Shown: positions 49,935 through 59,159, counted from the first letter of the stretch. The stretch: DNA of 64,000 bases from Clostridia bacterium (GCA_017537345.1 JAFYKY010000017.1:1-64000); one strand, 5' to 3'. The notes: a model not told the origin generated them from the sequence alone. Numbers and translations are program-made.

Positions 49935-51630
49935 CGGTATTTTTTGCCGCGCATTGGGTGATGAATTAAACAAATTGTCCGGTGCAAAAATAGAAAAGAT
50001 ACATCATATAAGCAACAAGGAGCTTGTGTTCGAACTGTTCGGAGGCGAGAAGACCACGTTGCTTATTTCCGCGTTGCCCTCTGCACCGCGGATATGTTTT
50101 ATAAAGGAATATGACCGTCCCCAAAACCCCACTATGCTTTGTATGCTTTTCAGAAAGCATCTTTCCGGCGGCAGAATAATAAACGTATGCGCTTTGGAAG
50201 ACGAGCGTATAATAAAATTCACCTTCGTAGCCGCAGACGAATTGGGACACCCCGAAGAAAAGCATCTTTATATCGAACTTATGGGCAAATATTCCAATTG
50301 TATACTTTGCTCGGGGGACGATAAAATACTCGGCGCGTTTTCCGTTTCCGATATTACGGATAAGCGCTGTATTATGTCCGGCGCCCGTTATGAACCGCCG
50401 GAAAAACAAAACAAATTCCCCCCCTTTTCCGTTACAAAAGAGCAGTTTTTGCTTTATGCCGCACAAAATTCACACCGCACGGCAGATGATTTTTTGCTTT
50501 CATCATTTCTCGGCTTTTCTCCCGTAACCGCCCGTGAGGTAGCTTTTAAAGCAACGGGTGAAACGGACACGCTTTTGCTTTCCGCAGATCTTAATAAGCT
50601 GTGGGAAGAGTTTGAAAAGCTTCTTGTTTCCGTAAGGGCGCAAAACGTTACTCCTTGTATAGCCGCAAACGGCAAGGCTTTTTCGTATACTTCCTTGTGT
50701 CAGTACGGGGGAGAATATAAGCGTATTCCAAGCCTTACACAGCTTTTGGGCGAATTTTATGCGGAAAAAGCCTCTCTTGCAGAGATAAAACAGCTTTCAT
50801 TTGATATTTCCCGTGTGCTGGGAACGGTTAAAAACCGTCTTGAAAAAAAGCTTGCTTCCCAAAAAACAGAGCTTTCGGATTGTGCAAAAAAGGATATTTA
50901 TCGTAATAGGGGAGATATTATTACTGCAAATATTTATCGTATCCCTCAAGGCGCGTCATCCGTTACGGCTACCGATTATTCCACGGGAGAAGAGGTCACT
51001 ATCCCTCTGGATACCCGTCTTACCGCCGCCCGCAACGCACAGCGTCTTTATGCAAGATATGCAAAGCTTAAGCGCGCGGAGGAGCATCTGGTAACCCTTA
51101 TCGCTTCGGGAGAGCAGGAGCTTGCGTACGTGCGCACGGTAGAAGACGCGCTTTCCCGCGCCCGTACCCGCAAAGAGCTGGATGAGATACGGCTTGAGCT
51201 TGGGGAGGTAGGCTATATGTCTGCCCCCGTAACAAAAAAAGGCAGTAAAAAAGCCCCTGCGGGACAGCATCTCACCTTTACGACTACCGACGGTATGCGA
51301 GTGCTTGTAGGCAGAAATAACAGACAGAACGATTCTTTAACGGGAAACGCAGATAAAAACGATATCTGGTTCCACGTGAAGAATTTTCCGGGTTCTCACG
51401 TTATTCTTTGTACGGAGGGTGAAGAACCAACCGACAGAGATTATACTCAGGCGGCAATGCTGGCGGCGTATCATTCTTCTGTTCGCGGCGCATTTAACAC
51501 CGAAGTGGATTACACACGCGTAAGATACGTTAAAAAGCCTTCCGGCAGTAAGCCCGGGTACGTAACATACGATAAATATTACACCGCTATTGTGGACGGT
51601 GTGATGCCCGAACTTGAAAAGGAGAGATAA
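49927..51630 (+). CDS. rqcH: Ribosome quality control protein RqcH (NFACT family)
   Basis: 567 residues. The NFACT-N domain begins MLDGIFCRALGDEL; helix-hairpin and coiled coil parts fill the middle (about 275-420); the NFACT-R domain at the end has NDIWFHVKNFPGSHVIL. RqcH adds alanine tails to nascent chains stuck on split 50S subunits. The ATG at 49927 has GGAGGTG ahead of it; earlier in-frame starts do not. No RqcP gene is nearby. Confidence 0.94.
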   Translation: MLDGIFCRALGDELNKLSGAKIEKIHHISNKELVFELFGGEKTTLLISALPSAPRICFIKEYDRPQNPTMLCMLFRKHLSGGRIINVCALEDERIIKFTFVAADELGHPEEKHLYIELMGKYSNCILCSGDDKILGAFSVSDITDKRCIMSGARYEPPEKQNKFPPFSVTKEQFLLYAAQNSHRTADDFLLSSFLGFSPVTAREVAFKATGETDTLLLSADLNKLWEEFEKLLVSVRAQNVTPCIAANGKAFSYTSLCQYGGEYKRIPSLTQLLGEFYAEKASLAEIKQLSFDISRVLGTVKNRLEKKLASQKTELSDCAKKDIYRNRGDIITANIYRIPQGASSVTATDYSTGEEVTIPLDTRLTAARNAQRLYARYAKLKRAEEHLVTLIASGEQELAYVRTVEDALSRARTRKELDEIRLELGEVGYMSAPVTKKGSKKAPAGQHLTFTTTDGMRVLVGRNNRQNDSLTGNADKNDIWFHVKNFPGSHVILCTEGEEPTDRDYTQAAMLAAYHSSVRGAFNTEVDYTRVRYVKKPSGSKPGYVTYDKYYTAIVDGVMPELEKER

Positions 51631-51633
51631 CAA

Positions 51634-51843
51634 ATGGCATTAAAAGACGATTGGAAAAAATTAGGCAAGGATTTCAAAGAAATAGGCGAGGATCTTAAGG
51701 AATCCAAAATAGAAGGGAAAAACCTTAAATCCTTAGGCAAACATTTCGGAAAAGCCTTTGTAAACAGCGTTGAAAAAGGCGCAGATGTGGTTTACGAAGT
51801 TGCAAACGACATTGTAAATGACGATAAAAAGCAGAATAAATAA
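51634..51843 (+). CDS. Small basic/amphipathic conserved protein, function unknown
   Basis: 69 residues, ALKDDWKKLGKDFKEIGEDL then a Lys-rich region and a helix with SVEKGADVVYEVANDI. It is predicted to be largely helical with no membrane segment or cysteines. It follows rqcH by three bases and is followed by a strong terminator. It may be a small partner in ribosome rescue, but nothing in it proves that. Confidence 0.7.
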   Translation: MALKDDWKKLGKDFKEIGEDLKESKIEGKNLKSLGKHFGKAFVNSVEKGADVVYEVANDIVNDDKKQNK

Positions 51844-51847
51844 GAGC

Positions 51848-51880
51848 AAAGCCCGTATCGAAAGAGATACGGGCTTTTTA
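51848..51880 (+). terminator. Terminator at the end of the long plus-strand run
   Basis: A perfect 12-bp stem (51848-51859 with 51866-51877), 6-base loop, then TTTTTA. Confidence 0.92.
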
Positions 51881-51895
51881 GCGGGGTAGTGGTAT

Positions 51896-53062
51896 TTATT
51901 TGTTTTTCATAGCCTTTGCAAGAAGCTTTGCTACGTCTGCTTTTGTTAATTCGGTATCCTTATCCTGCTCGGATGCAAATACACCGCCGTAGCCTGCGGC
52001 GTTAAGCGCGGCAATAGTCATTTGTTCCGCTTCGCCTCTGGTAATATTTTTGGTTGGCTCAAACTTCCCGTTGCCAAGGGCTACTATATCCTCTCTCAAA
52101 GCAAGAGCAAGATATCCTTTTGCCACGTTGGTAAGCACTCCGTCATCTTCAAACAGAGTGTCTTCGCATATCTCCGCCTGCTTATCCATACCCATTGCGG
52201 TTATCAGCATAACAAGAAAATCTATCTTCTTTACCTTTTCGGTGGGAGAGAAAAAGTATTCGCCTTCTCTCAGCTCGTAGGTCATTACGTCGGATTGCGC
52301 CACCATAACCGCGCAGGAATACGCATCGTTACCGGCCATATCGGCAAAGGTAATGTTTTTCGTGTTCTTTTCAACCTTTACGCTTACCGTTGCGGTTTCG
52401 GAAACAAGCCCAAACTCATCGGAAACTGTGTAGGAAAAGCTGTCTTTTCCTTTGAAACCGTCTTTGGGAGTGTATTCTATCACACCGTTTTCGTTCACCT
52501 TAATACTGCCGTTGGCAGGGTAGGTCTGAATGTTGATCTGCATATCGTCGCCGTTAGGGTCGGTAATTGCAAGCTGATGAAAAACGGGAATATTTGTAAT
52601 TGTGGTAATGTCTTCGCTTGCGGCGATAGGAGCCACGTTAACCGAATTTTTTAATGTTATTACGCAGGGAATATCGGTTTCCGTCCAGCTTTCCGTACCA
52701 GCGCGGAAAGAAAACGAGGTTTTTGCAATATCCTTGGAAGCGGGAGTAAATACAAGGTAAGATAACGCGGAAACGGGTATCGTCTGTCCTTCCACCACAG
52801 CCTCATTGTTTAAGGTAAGCACGCCTGCGTTTTCTGCGGGAAGAGATGTGATCACAATATAGGTTACTTCTTTTCCGATAGCGTTTTCAAAATCCGCTTT
52901 GGTAAAATTCACAGTCTTATCGGTAACACCGCATTTTTGCATAACCGTCTGGGATTTCAATACGCTTATAGCGGGAGAAAGTCCGTATCCACGGGCAGAC
53001 GCGCTTACGCCGTATGCCGTAAGCATAAGCAATGCCAAAGAAAGAATAAAAAGCTTTTTCAT
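51896..53062 (-). CDS. Exported Ig-like/SLH surface protein
   Basis: 388 residues from the ATG at 53062, with AAGGGGCG ahead. The frame stays open further upstream, antisense to mnmA, but that is chance. A signal peptide fills the first 23 residues. An Ig-like domain of the cadherin-tandem type covers about 160-245 (ITDPNGDDMQINIQ, GSIKVNENGVIEYTP, DSFSYTVSDEFG). The C terminus has SLH-like repeats (ITRGEAEQMTIAALNAAG and LTKADVAKLLAKAM). It is likely held to the cell wall. A late signature with FADMAGNDAYSCAVM is also typical of SLH proteins. Confidence 0.82.
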   Translation of the reverse strand: MKKLFILSLALLMLTAYGVSASARGYGLSPAISVLKSQTVMQKCGVTDKTVNFTKADFENAIGKEVTYIVITSLPAENAGVLTLNNEAVVEGQTIPVSALSYLVFTPASKDIAKTSFSFRAGTESWTETDIPCVITLKNSVNVAPIAASEDITTITNIPVFHQLAITDPNGDDMQINIQTYPANGSIKVNENGVIEYTPKDGFKGKDSFSYTVSDEFGLVSETATVSVKVEKNTKNITFADMAGNDAYSCAVMVAQSDVMTYELREGEYFFSPTEKVKKIDFLVMLITAMGMDKQAEICEDTLFEDDGVLTNVAKGYLALALREDIVALGNGKFEPTKNITRGEAEQMTIAALNAAGYGGVFASEQDKDTELTKADVAKLLAKAMKNK

Positions 53063-53123
53063 TAAATTCGCCCCTTTAAAAATAATAAATGTAGTATTAA
53101 TTTTCCCGTAATACAAAAAAATA

Positions 53124-53152
53124 TTGCAAAAGAGCAAAAAATATAGTACAAT
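53124..53152 (+). promoter_or_regulatory. Promoter of the mnmA unit
   Basis: TTGCAA (53124-53129), 17 bases, TACAAT (53147-53152). Confidence 0.65.
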
Positions 53153-53188
53153 TTTTATGTTTAAAAAGCTTAAAGGGAGGCGTTTTCT

Positions 53189-54211
53189 GTGTCGGATATT
53201 CTTGTTGCGGTAAGCGGCGGTGTAGATAGCTCCGTGGCAGCTTACCTGCTTAAAAAAGAAGGAAATAACGTAAGCGGCGTTTATATGCGGCTCGCTCACG
53301 ATAAGGACGAAAGCGGCGACGCTTTTAACGCCGCCAAAAATCTTTCTATAGATTTTCACGTTTACGATAAACGCGAGCAGTTTAAAAAAATCGTCGTTTC
53401 CCGCTTTGCACGGGAATATTATAAAGGGCTTACCCCCAACCCCTGCGTTTTTTGTAACGAGAACATGAAGTTCCCTTCTCTGTTTGAAAAAGCGGATGAG
53501 CTTGGAATTTCCCTCACCGCAACGGGACATTATGCGGGCATATACGAGCGCGGCGGTGTGTATTATCTGCGCAAAAGCAAAAACACGTTTAAAGACCAAA
53601 GCTATATGCTGTACCGCCTTAACCAGAAAATGCTTTCCCGCCTCGTTTTTCCTATCGGAGATATGAACAAGGACGACGTCCGCGCTCTGGCAGAGGAGGG
53701 GAATATCCCCGTAGCTCACAAGGCGGACAGTCAGGATATCTGCTTTGTGCCCAACGGTGACTACCGTCCCATCATCGCCGAGTACTGCCCTTCTCCTTCA
53801 AAAACGGGAGATTTCGTTTACGAGGACGGAAAAGTTATCGGCAAACACAAGGGGATAGAAGCATATACCATAGGACAGCGTAAAGGGCTCGGTATCGCCT
53901 GGGAGCATCCCTTGTACGTTATCGGCAAGGATATTCAGGCGAACCGTATCTTGCTCGGTAAGAACGAAAGTCTGTTTACAAACAGCCTCACAGCGTCAGA
54001 TACGGTGTATTGTTCGGAGCAAATGCCCGAAGTTTTCCGTTGTGAAGCAAAGGTTCGCTATAGCCACGGCGGCGCCCTCTGCACCGTAACCAAAACGGGC
54101 GAAAATACCGTTAAGGTAGTATTCGATACGCCCCAGCGCGCCATAACCCCCGGTCAATCGGTAGTATTTTACGATGGCGAAACGGTTATCGGCGGCGGAT
54201 ATATAGATTGA
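53189..54211 (+). CDS. mnmA: tRNA 2-thiouridine(34) synthase
   Basis: 340 residues. The PP-loop is AVSGGVDSSVAAYLL. The two catalytic cysteines are in NPCVFCNENMKF and QDICFVPNG. It adds sulfur to U34 of Lys, Gln and Glu tRNAs, using sulfur from an IscS-type enzyme. The start is GTG at 53189, with GGGAGG ahead. It heads a unit of four RNA/redox genes. Confidence 0.96.
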   Translation: MSDILVAVSGGVDSSVAAYLLKKEGNNVSGVYMRLAHDKDESGDAFNAAKNLSIDFHVYDKREQFKKIVVSRFAREYYKGLTPNPCVFCNENMKFPSLFEKADELGISLTATGHYAGIYERGGVYYLRKSKNTFKDQSYMLYRLNQKMLSRLVFPIGDMNKDDVRALAEEGNIPVAHKADSQDICFVPNGDYRPIIAEYCPSPSKTGDFVYEDGKVIGKHKGIEAYTIGQRKGLGIAWEHPLYVIGKDIQANRILLGKNESLFTNSLTASDTVYCSEQMPEVFRCEAKVRYSHGGALCTVTKTGENTVKVVFDTPQRAITPGQSVVFYDGETVIGGGYID

Positions 54212-54223
54212 AAGGATTTTTTT

Positions 54224-54901
54224 ATGGAAACTCGCTTTGACCGCATTTATCCTCTCCTGGGTGAAGACGGCGTAAAAAAGCTTCAAAGCTCCCGCGTTTT
54301 GCTTATGGGTATAGGCGGAGTAGGCGCGGCGGCAGGTGAAGCGCTGGTGCGGGGCGGTATAGGAAGCATTACCGCAGTTGACAGCGATACCGTTAATATA
54401 ACCAATATCAACCGCCAGTTAATAGCGGACGGTGCGTCCTTGGGCAAAACAAAAACGGCCGCCGCATTGGAAAAATGGCGTAATATAGCGCCGGACTGCA
54501 ATATAAACGTAATAAACGCTTTTTATTCCGAGGAAAACCCCATTCCTCTGGATGAATACGATTATATTTTAGATTGTATAGATTCCGTTTCCTCAAAGCT
54601 GTTTTTAATAGAATCCGCCCATAAAGCAGGCGTGCCCTTGATCTCCTGTATGGGAACCGGCAACAAGCTTGACCCCACAAGACTTGAGGTTTCGGATATT
54701 TCAAAGACCTCCGTTTGTCCTCTTGCAAAGGTAATTCGCGTGGAGCTTCGCAAGAGAGGGATAGAACACTTGAAGGTGGTTTATTCAAAGGAAGAACCGG
54801 TAATTAAAAGCCGTGTTCCCGCCTCCGTTTCCTTCGTGCCTCCCGTTGCGGGATTTATAATGGCAGGGGAAGTTATAAAAGATATTGCATTAGGTGAATA
54901 A
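54224..54901 (+). CDS. tcdA: tRNA threonylcarbamoyladenosine dehydratase (TcdA/CsdL family)
   Basis: 225 residues of the E1-like ThiF/MoeB fold. The nucleotide loop is LMGIGGVGAAAGEALVRGG, followed by DSDTVNITNINRQ with the adenylation arginine, then a CMGTGNK and late cysteine in TSVCPL. It makes the cyclic form of t6A in tRNA. It follows mnmA by 12 bases, another tRNA modification link. Confidence 0.9.
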   Translation: METRFDRIYPLLGEDGVKKLQSSRVLLMGIGGVGAAAGEALVRGGIGSITAVDSDTVNITNINRQLIADGASLGKTKTAAALEKWRNIAPDCNINVINAFYSEENPIPLDEYDYILDCIDSVSSKLFLIESAHKAGVPLISCMGTGNKLDPTRLEVSDISKTSVCPLAKVIRVELRKRGIEHLKVVYSKEEPVIKSRVPASVSFVPPVAGFIMAGEVIKDIALGE

Positions 54902-54902
54902 A

Positions 54903-55472
54903 ATGAAAAAAGTATGGAAACCGGGCGCCCTTTTAGCTCCCGTACCGCCTACAATGGTGTCCTGCGGAACTATGGAAAACCCAAATATTTTAACAGTCGG
55001 CTGGACGGGAATAACCTGCACTGATCCTGCCCAAACATATATTTCCGTCCGCAAGCAACGCCATTCCCACGGCATTATTTCGGAAAACGGATATTTCGTT
55101 ATAAATCTACCTACTGTTTCTCTTGCAAAAGCGTGTGATTTTTGCGGTGTAAAAAGCGGAAAAGATATAAACAAATTCGCCCATCTCGGGCTTACTCCCG
55201 TAAAAAGCGAAAATTCAGGCTGTCCCGCCATCGCGGAATGTCCCGTGTCTATTGAATGTAAGGTGGATCGGATCATAGAGCTCGGCACCCACGATATGTT
55301 TATGGCGACCATCCTTTCCGTTTCGGTGGACGAAAAGCTTATCGAAGAAAGCGGAAGGCTGGCTCTGGAAAAAGCAGACCTGCTTGCATACGCCCACGGC
55401 AGTTATTTTGCCTTGGGAAAAAGCGTGGGAACCTTTGGATTTTCAGTAAGAAAGAAGAAAAAACGCAGATGA
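54903..55472 (+). CDS. Flavin reductase family protein (FMN-binding split barrel)
   Basis: 189 residues from the ATG at 54903, with AGGTGA five bases ahead. It matches flavoredoxin-type proteins: KPGALLAPVPPTMVSCG, ISVRKQRHSHGIISENGYFVINLPT, and CDFCGVKSGKD with its two cysteines. It binds FMN and moves electrons; the partner is unknown. It overlaps rlmH by four bases. Confidence 0.88.
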   Translation: MKKVWKPGALLAPVPPTMVSCGTMENPNILTVGWTGITCTDPAQTYISVRKQRHSHGIISENGYFVINLPTVSLAKACDFCGVKSGKDINKFAHLGLTPVKSENSGCPAIAECPVSIECKVDRIIELGTHDMFMATILSVSVDEKLIEESGRLALEKADLLAYAHGSYFALGKSVGTFGFSVRKKKKRR

Positions 55473-55909
55473 ATATAACTTTAATTCACGTAGGCGATTT
55501 CAAAGAGGATTACTTCCGCCAAGCAGAAAAGGAATACGCAAAGCGTCTTTCCGCGTACTGCAGCTTTAAGACCGTTTTTGTAAAGGAAGAAGAAAACCTA
55601 AAAAAAGAAGCGGAAAAGGTGCTTTCTCTCCTTCCGCCAAAGGCAAAAAAGGTGGCTCTTTGCGTAGAGGGTAAACAGCTTTCCAGCGAAGAGTTTGCTT
55701 CCGTTATTGAGGATACCCGCTTCGGTCATTCGGAAATATGCTTCGTTATCGGCTCATCTTTCGGTCTGGACGAAAGCGTTAAGCGCGCTTGCGATATCCG
55801 CCTTTCTTTTTCCAAAATGACACTTCCTCACAGACTTATGCGTATCGTTTTAGAAGAACAGATATACCGCGCATTTACCATCATCGCGGGAAAAACTTAC
55901 CATAAATAA
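55469..55909 (+). CDS. rlmH: 23S rRNA pseudouridine(1915) N3-methyltransferase
   Basis: 146 residues, slightly short of the E. coli length. SPOUT knot motifs are clear: FVIGSSFGLDESVKRACDIRLSFSKMTLPHRLMRIVLEEQIYRAFTI, with the conserved LPH and QIYRA segments. It methylates pseudouridine 1915 in helix 69. It ends just before a perfect terminator. Confidence 0.95.
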   Translation: MNITLIHVGDFKEDYFRQAEKEYAKRLSAYCSFKTVFVKEEENLKKEAEKVLSLLPPKAKKVALCVEGKQLSSEEFASVIEDTRFGHSEICFVIGSSFGLDESVKRACDIRLSFSKMTLPHRLMRIVLEEQIYRAFTIIAGKTYHK

Positions 55910-55912
55910 CCT

Positions 55913-55939
55913 TTGCAACCGTAGGTTGCAACGCTTTTT
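55913..55939 (+). terminator. Terminator after rlmH
   Basis: TTGCAACC (55913-55920), loop GTA, GGTTGCAA (55924-55931), then CGCTTTTTC. Confidence 0.85.
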
Positions 55940-55971
55940 CTCTGAATTTTCCTTATTCTATCACAGGTTTA

Positions 55972-56000
55972 TTGACCTTTTTGTAAATGTTTGCTATGCT
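55972..56000 (+). promoter_or_regulatory. Promoter of the XRE gene
   Basis: TTGACC (55972-55977), 17 bases, TATGCT (55995-56000). Confidence 0.6.
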
Positions 56001-56049
56001 TTTTGTGTAAAAGCTTGCAGGCGAAACCAAAAGAAAGGGAAAAACAATT

Positions 56050-57186
56050 ATGTTTAATATGAAGAATTTTGCTCAGTTCCTTGTGGGCAAACGGCGGGAA
56101 AAGAATATAACTCAAGGTCAGCTTGCGGATATGGTAGGGGTATCCCATCAAGCTGTAAGCAAGTGGGAGAGAGGGGAATCTATGCCAGAGATCTCCAAGC
56201 TTTCCGACCTTTCCTCTGCCTTGAACGTTTCTACAGAAGATATATTAACAGCAATGCATACCGAAAGCAGTGTGCCCGAAGCGAAAGCGGAAAATAAAGA
56301 CCATGAATATTACGCCCTGCCCGATAAAACTCTTGTAGGTGACGTATGTGCATTGGCTCCCTTTTTAAGCAAAGAAGCACTCACCACCGCCATTACCGAA
56401 ATAGCTATCGCAAAGGGAAGCGGTATCGCAAAAATACTTTTTAAATATGCGGACGAGGATATTCTGCGCGAAGTGGCGCTGTTGGTTTTTGCCGCCGATA
56501 CGGATAAAGGCAGATTGGATCTGGTTCCGTACCTCCCGCAGGAAGAGATAACAAAGCTGATTTTAAACCGTTATTCTTCCGGCGGCATCGGTTCAATGCT
56601 TCCTCTGCTACCCTTTTCCAAGGATTTTGAAGTGGTTGATATGATCTTCAAATCCATCGTAAGCAAAGACGGCAACTGGAATGCCCTTAAGCCCGTCGTT
56701 TCCGATCTTATGCCCGAGGTCGTGGTTTCAAACGGCATAGATTACGCGGTAAAGCACGGTATCGGCTGCTTCGGCACTTGGTGGGGAGTTTTGGGGTATG
56801 AAAATATAGCAAAAATCTTCATCGGCTATTGCAGACATTTTGATCATTCCTTCCGCGCCTGGTCGGATATTGCTCCCCATTTGGGACGGGCAGATAAACG
56901 CCTTATCCTTGAGGAGCTGGATAAAATGAAGGCTGACGGATATAACTTTAATTTTGAGGTCAATCCTTTACAGCTTCGGGTACTACCGGCAGATATAAGA
57001 GATAGGCTTTTGAAATACGGAATGTATCCGGATGAGAAGATTGATGTAAAACAACATTTAAATCCTTTCTTCGTCCCCAATAATTTCTCCGAATTTGAAG
57101 AGTATATTCAAGAATTAGAATCTAAAATAGAAGAGCTTGAATCCCGAATAGACGATCTGGAAGACAGACTGGAAGATATAGAATAA
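56050..57186 (+). CDS. XRE-type regulator with helical-repeat sensor and coiled-coil tail
   Basis: 378 residues. The helix-turn-helix covers about 9-65 (ITQGQLADMVGVSHQAVSKWERGESMPEISKL). After a short linker, a run of helical repeats shares the pattern x-P-(F/Y/H)-L followed by a long helix: LAPFLSKEALTTAI, LVPYLPQEEITKLI, LLPFSKDFEVVDMI and IAPHLGRADKRLIL. The last 30 residues form a strong acidic coiled coil (ELESKIEELESRIDDLE). The repeats probably bind a protein or form a dimer scaffold. Its target genes are unknown; it is alone in its unit. Start at 56050 with AAAGGGA ahead. Confidence 0.78.
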   Translation: MFNMKNFAQFLVGKRREKNITQGQLADMVGVSHQAVSKWERGESMPEISKLSDLSSALNVSTEDILTAMHTESSVPEAKAENKDHEYYALPDKTLVGDVCALAPFLSKEALTTAITEIAIAKGSGIAKILFKYADEDILREVALLVFAADTDKGRLDLVPYLPQEEITKLILNRYSSGGIGSMLPLLPFSKDFEVVDMIFKSIVSKDGNWNALKPVVSDLMPEVVVSNGIDYAVKHGIGCFGTWWGVLGYENIAKIFIGYCRHFDHSFRAWSDIAPHLGRADKRLILEELDKMKADGYNFNFEVNPLQLRVLPADIRDRLLKYGMYPDEKIDVKQHLNPFFVPNNFSEFEEYIQELESKIEELESRIDDLEDRLEDIE

Positions 57187-57191
57187 ACAAC

Positions 57192-57222
57192 AAACGGACT
57201 GCGCACAGCAGTCCGTTTTTCA
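57192..57222. terminator. Bidirectional terminator
   Basis: A perfect 11-bp stem (57192-57202 with 57208-57218) with T tracts on both sides lies between the convergent XRE and kinase genes. Confidence 0.9.
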
Positions 57223-57774
57223 TTATTGTTCCTGTAAAAAGTTGTTTATAACAGCTTTTACATATCCGTCGGTATCCTTTGACGAATCCAAAACCATATC
57301 AGCTTTTGCTTTTGTGGGTTCAACGTATTCTTCGTGACGGTAACGGACAAGATCAACATACACGTCAGTAATCTCATCCAAGGTTAAGCCCCAAGTAAGA
57401 TTGCGCTTTATTCTTCGAACTATTCTTATATCTGCCGGACAATCCATGAAAATTGTTTTGTCGCAAAGGGCGCGGATATCATTGTCCCATAATGTCAGTA
57501 AGCCCTCGACAACAATAATATCATATTTGATTTTTGCAGATTGCAAATCGCTTTTCAAAGTATCAAGATTAAATGAATCGGGGCAATTATAATCTCTGTA
57601 TTCTTTTTTGTTATCTGTCGTAATAAGTGGCAGATCACAAACCGGCTTGAAATATTTGTCCATCGTAAAAAGCCTTACGTTATATCCGTCAAGTTCTTCT
57701 GTCAGTTTTTTTGCAAAGGTGGATTTACCGGATGCACTTCCTCCTGCAATACCGATAATGTATGCTTTTTTCAT
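57223..57774 (-). CDS. Uridine kinase-like P-loop kinase
   Basis: 183 residues. The P-loop is GIAGGSASGKSTFAKKL; DKYFKPV and RDYNCPDSFNLDTL are the substrate parts of uridine kinase/phosphoribulokinase-like enzymes, and VEGLLTLWD is Walker B. The lid has RRIKRNLTWG. It is shorter than E. coli Udk. It is the last gene of a minus-strand series with two acetyltransferases and a nucleoside phosphorylase, which suggests nucleoside salvage. Confidence 0.85.
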   Translation of the reverse strand: MKKAYIIGIAGGSASGKSTFAKKLTEELDGYNVRLFTMDKYFKPVCDLPLITTDNKKEYRDYNCPDSFNLDTLKSDLQSAKIKYDIIVVEGLLTLWDNDIRALCDKTIFMDCPADIRIVRRIKRNLTWGLTLDEITDVYVDLVRYRHEEYVEPTKAKADMVLDSSKDTDGYVKAVINNFLQEQ

Positions 57775-57790
57775 ATTCTTACTCCAAAGG

Positions 57791-58339
57791 TTATTTTTTA
57801 TTATAAATTATAGTACATACCGTAGGTTCTTTTGTGCCGAAGCGTGTTTCGTGAACGGTGGTTTTTATGGGCTTAAGTCCGCACTTTTCGGTAACGCGGG
57901 CGGACTGCCTGTTCCATTCAAAATAACTTATGATAATGAAATCCAGTTTTTCTTTTTCAAAAAGATAGTCTATTACCGCTTTTACTGCTTCGGGCATAAG
58001 TCCTAATCCCCAATAATCCTTTGAAAGAACGTAGCCCAATTCTCTGCCTTTCAGAGAGGCAAGCTCGGGAAAATCATCCTCGCGGTAATATTCAACACCC
58101 AATGAACCGATAACTTTTTTATTATATTCAATGGCGAATACTTTTTTCTTTTCTATAAATCCTTCAAGTATTTGCCTTGATTTTTCCTTGTTTTCGTGGG
58201 GAAGCCATCCTGCACGCTGACCGACTCCGTCCACCCTTGCGTATTCGTAGAAATCATCAAGGTCAGTATATTCCCAAGGACGCAGCAAAAGCCTTTGGGT
58301 TTGTATTTTTATGTTGCTGATATCGAATTGCGGGTTCAT
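57791..58339 (-). CDS. GNAT acetyltransferase, RimJ/RimL-like
   Basis: 182 residues. TQRLLLRPWEYTDLDDFYEYA and GYVLSKDYWGLGLMPEAVKAVIDYLF (acetyl-CoA loop) are the typical parts; WNRQSARVTEKCGL is motif B. The substrate is likely an N-terminal amine or a small molecule; not known. It is one base after the second GNAT gene (gap of one base), so the two are on one message. Confidence 0.9.
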   Translation of the reverse strand: MNPQFDISNIKIQTQRLLLRPWEYTDLDDFYEYARVDGVGQRAGWLPHENKEKSRQILEGFIEKKKVFAIEYNKKVIGSLGVEYYREDDFPELASLKGRELGYVLSKDYWGLGLMPEAVKAVIDYLFEKEKLDFIIISYFEWNRQSARVTEKCGLKPIKTTVHETRFGTKEPTVCTIIYNKK

Positions 58340-58340
58340 T

Positions 58341-59159
58341 TTATTTACTCCAATCTAAATAAATCTGGTCTATAGGTGCTTGCTCCGTAAAGCCGATATT
58401 TTTGTACGCCCTGTTGGATGACGGGTTGGAAAGATCGGTATACAAAGCGGGCGTTTTTCCGTTTTGCAATATAAGACCGCTTATATGCGCAACTATTGCC
58501 GAGGCATAACCTTTGCGTCTGTACTCGGGCGCGGTATATACACCGTTAACAGCCACAAATTCTTCGTTTTCTCTCGAGCTTCTTGCCATCGCCACCGCCT
58601 TGCCGTTTTCTTTTATAATACGGCAATAACGGTCGCTTAAAAGCTTTTTAGCAGTGTTAACGTATTCATCGTTGCTTGGCAAAGCGCTGCCGAAGCATTC
58701 CAGACTGAAATTCCGTAAAAGCTCGGCGATAGATAAAACGTCCTTTTCCGCAGGCACTTCAATAACCGCGTTCTTGTTTTTCGGCGGGATGATCTTTTCA
58801 TTTTTATAACTCTGCATATTCACCACGGAAACCTTTGGATTTTTATTTTTCACAAAAGGCTCTGCCAGCAGCTTTGCGGTTTCCGGCTTTGCAACCAAGG
58901 AAAACTTTGTTTTGTCTTTTTCAAAGTACTCATAAAACCACTTCGCCAGCTTGGTTTTCGTATCATCTTCAATTTCGTCGGATGTCCACACCCACACCGG
59001 CATATCCGGGTGCGATGCGCCGATAACAAAGCTCTTTTCATCGGACACAAGCATTATGGGATTTTCCTTTATAAGCTCAAGAAGCTGAAAAGGAACAACG
59101 TCTTTTCTGTACATATCGCTTTTGAATATTTCGTTGTTTTTATCTATGTTTTTAAACAT
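58341..59159 (-). CDS. GNAT acetyltransferase with N-terminal extension
   Basis: 272 residues from the ATG at 59159, six bases after GAGGT; an ATG at 59165 lies too close to that site. The catalytic GNAT domain is in the C-terminal half: VAVNGVYTAPEYRRKGYASAIVAHISGLI (acetyl-CoA loop RRKGYA) and LYTDLSNPSSNRAYKNIGF. The N-terminal 130 residues are a degenerate GNAT-like or substrate domain. Many such two-part proteins occur in Clostridia; the role is not known. Confidence 0.85.
   Translation of the reverse strand: MFKNIDKNNEIFKSDMYRKDVVPFQLLELIKENPIMLVSDEKSFVIGASHPDMPVWVWTSDEIEDDTKTKLAKWFYEYFEKDKTKFSLVAKPETAKLLAEPFVKNKNPKVSVVNMQSYKNEKIIPPKNKNAVIEVPAEKDVLSIAELLRNFSLECFGSALPSNDEYVNTAKKLLSDRYCRIIKENGKAVAMARSSRENEEFVAVNGVYTAPEYRRKGYASAIVAHISGLILQNGKTPALYTDLSNPSSNRAYKNIGFTEQAPIDQIYLDWSK

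Noticed and set aside
53063..53719. A 219-codon upstream extension of the Ig/SLH protein, antisense to mnmA
   Set aside because: The signal peptide and ribosome site are at 53062, and the extension overlaps mnmA on the other strand.
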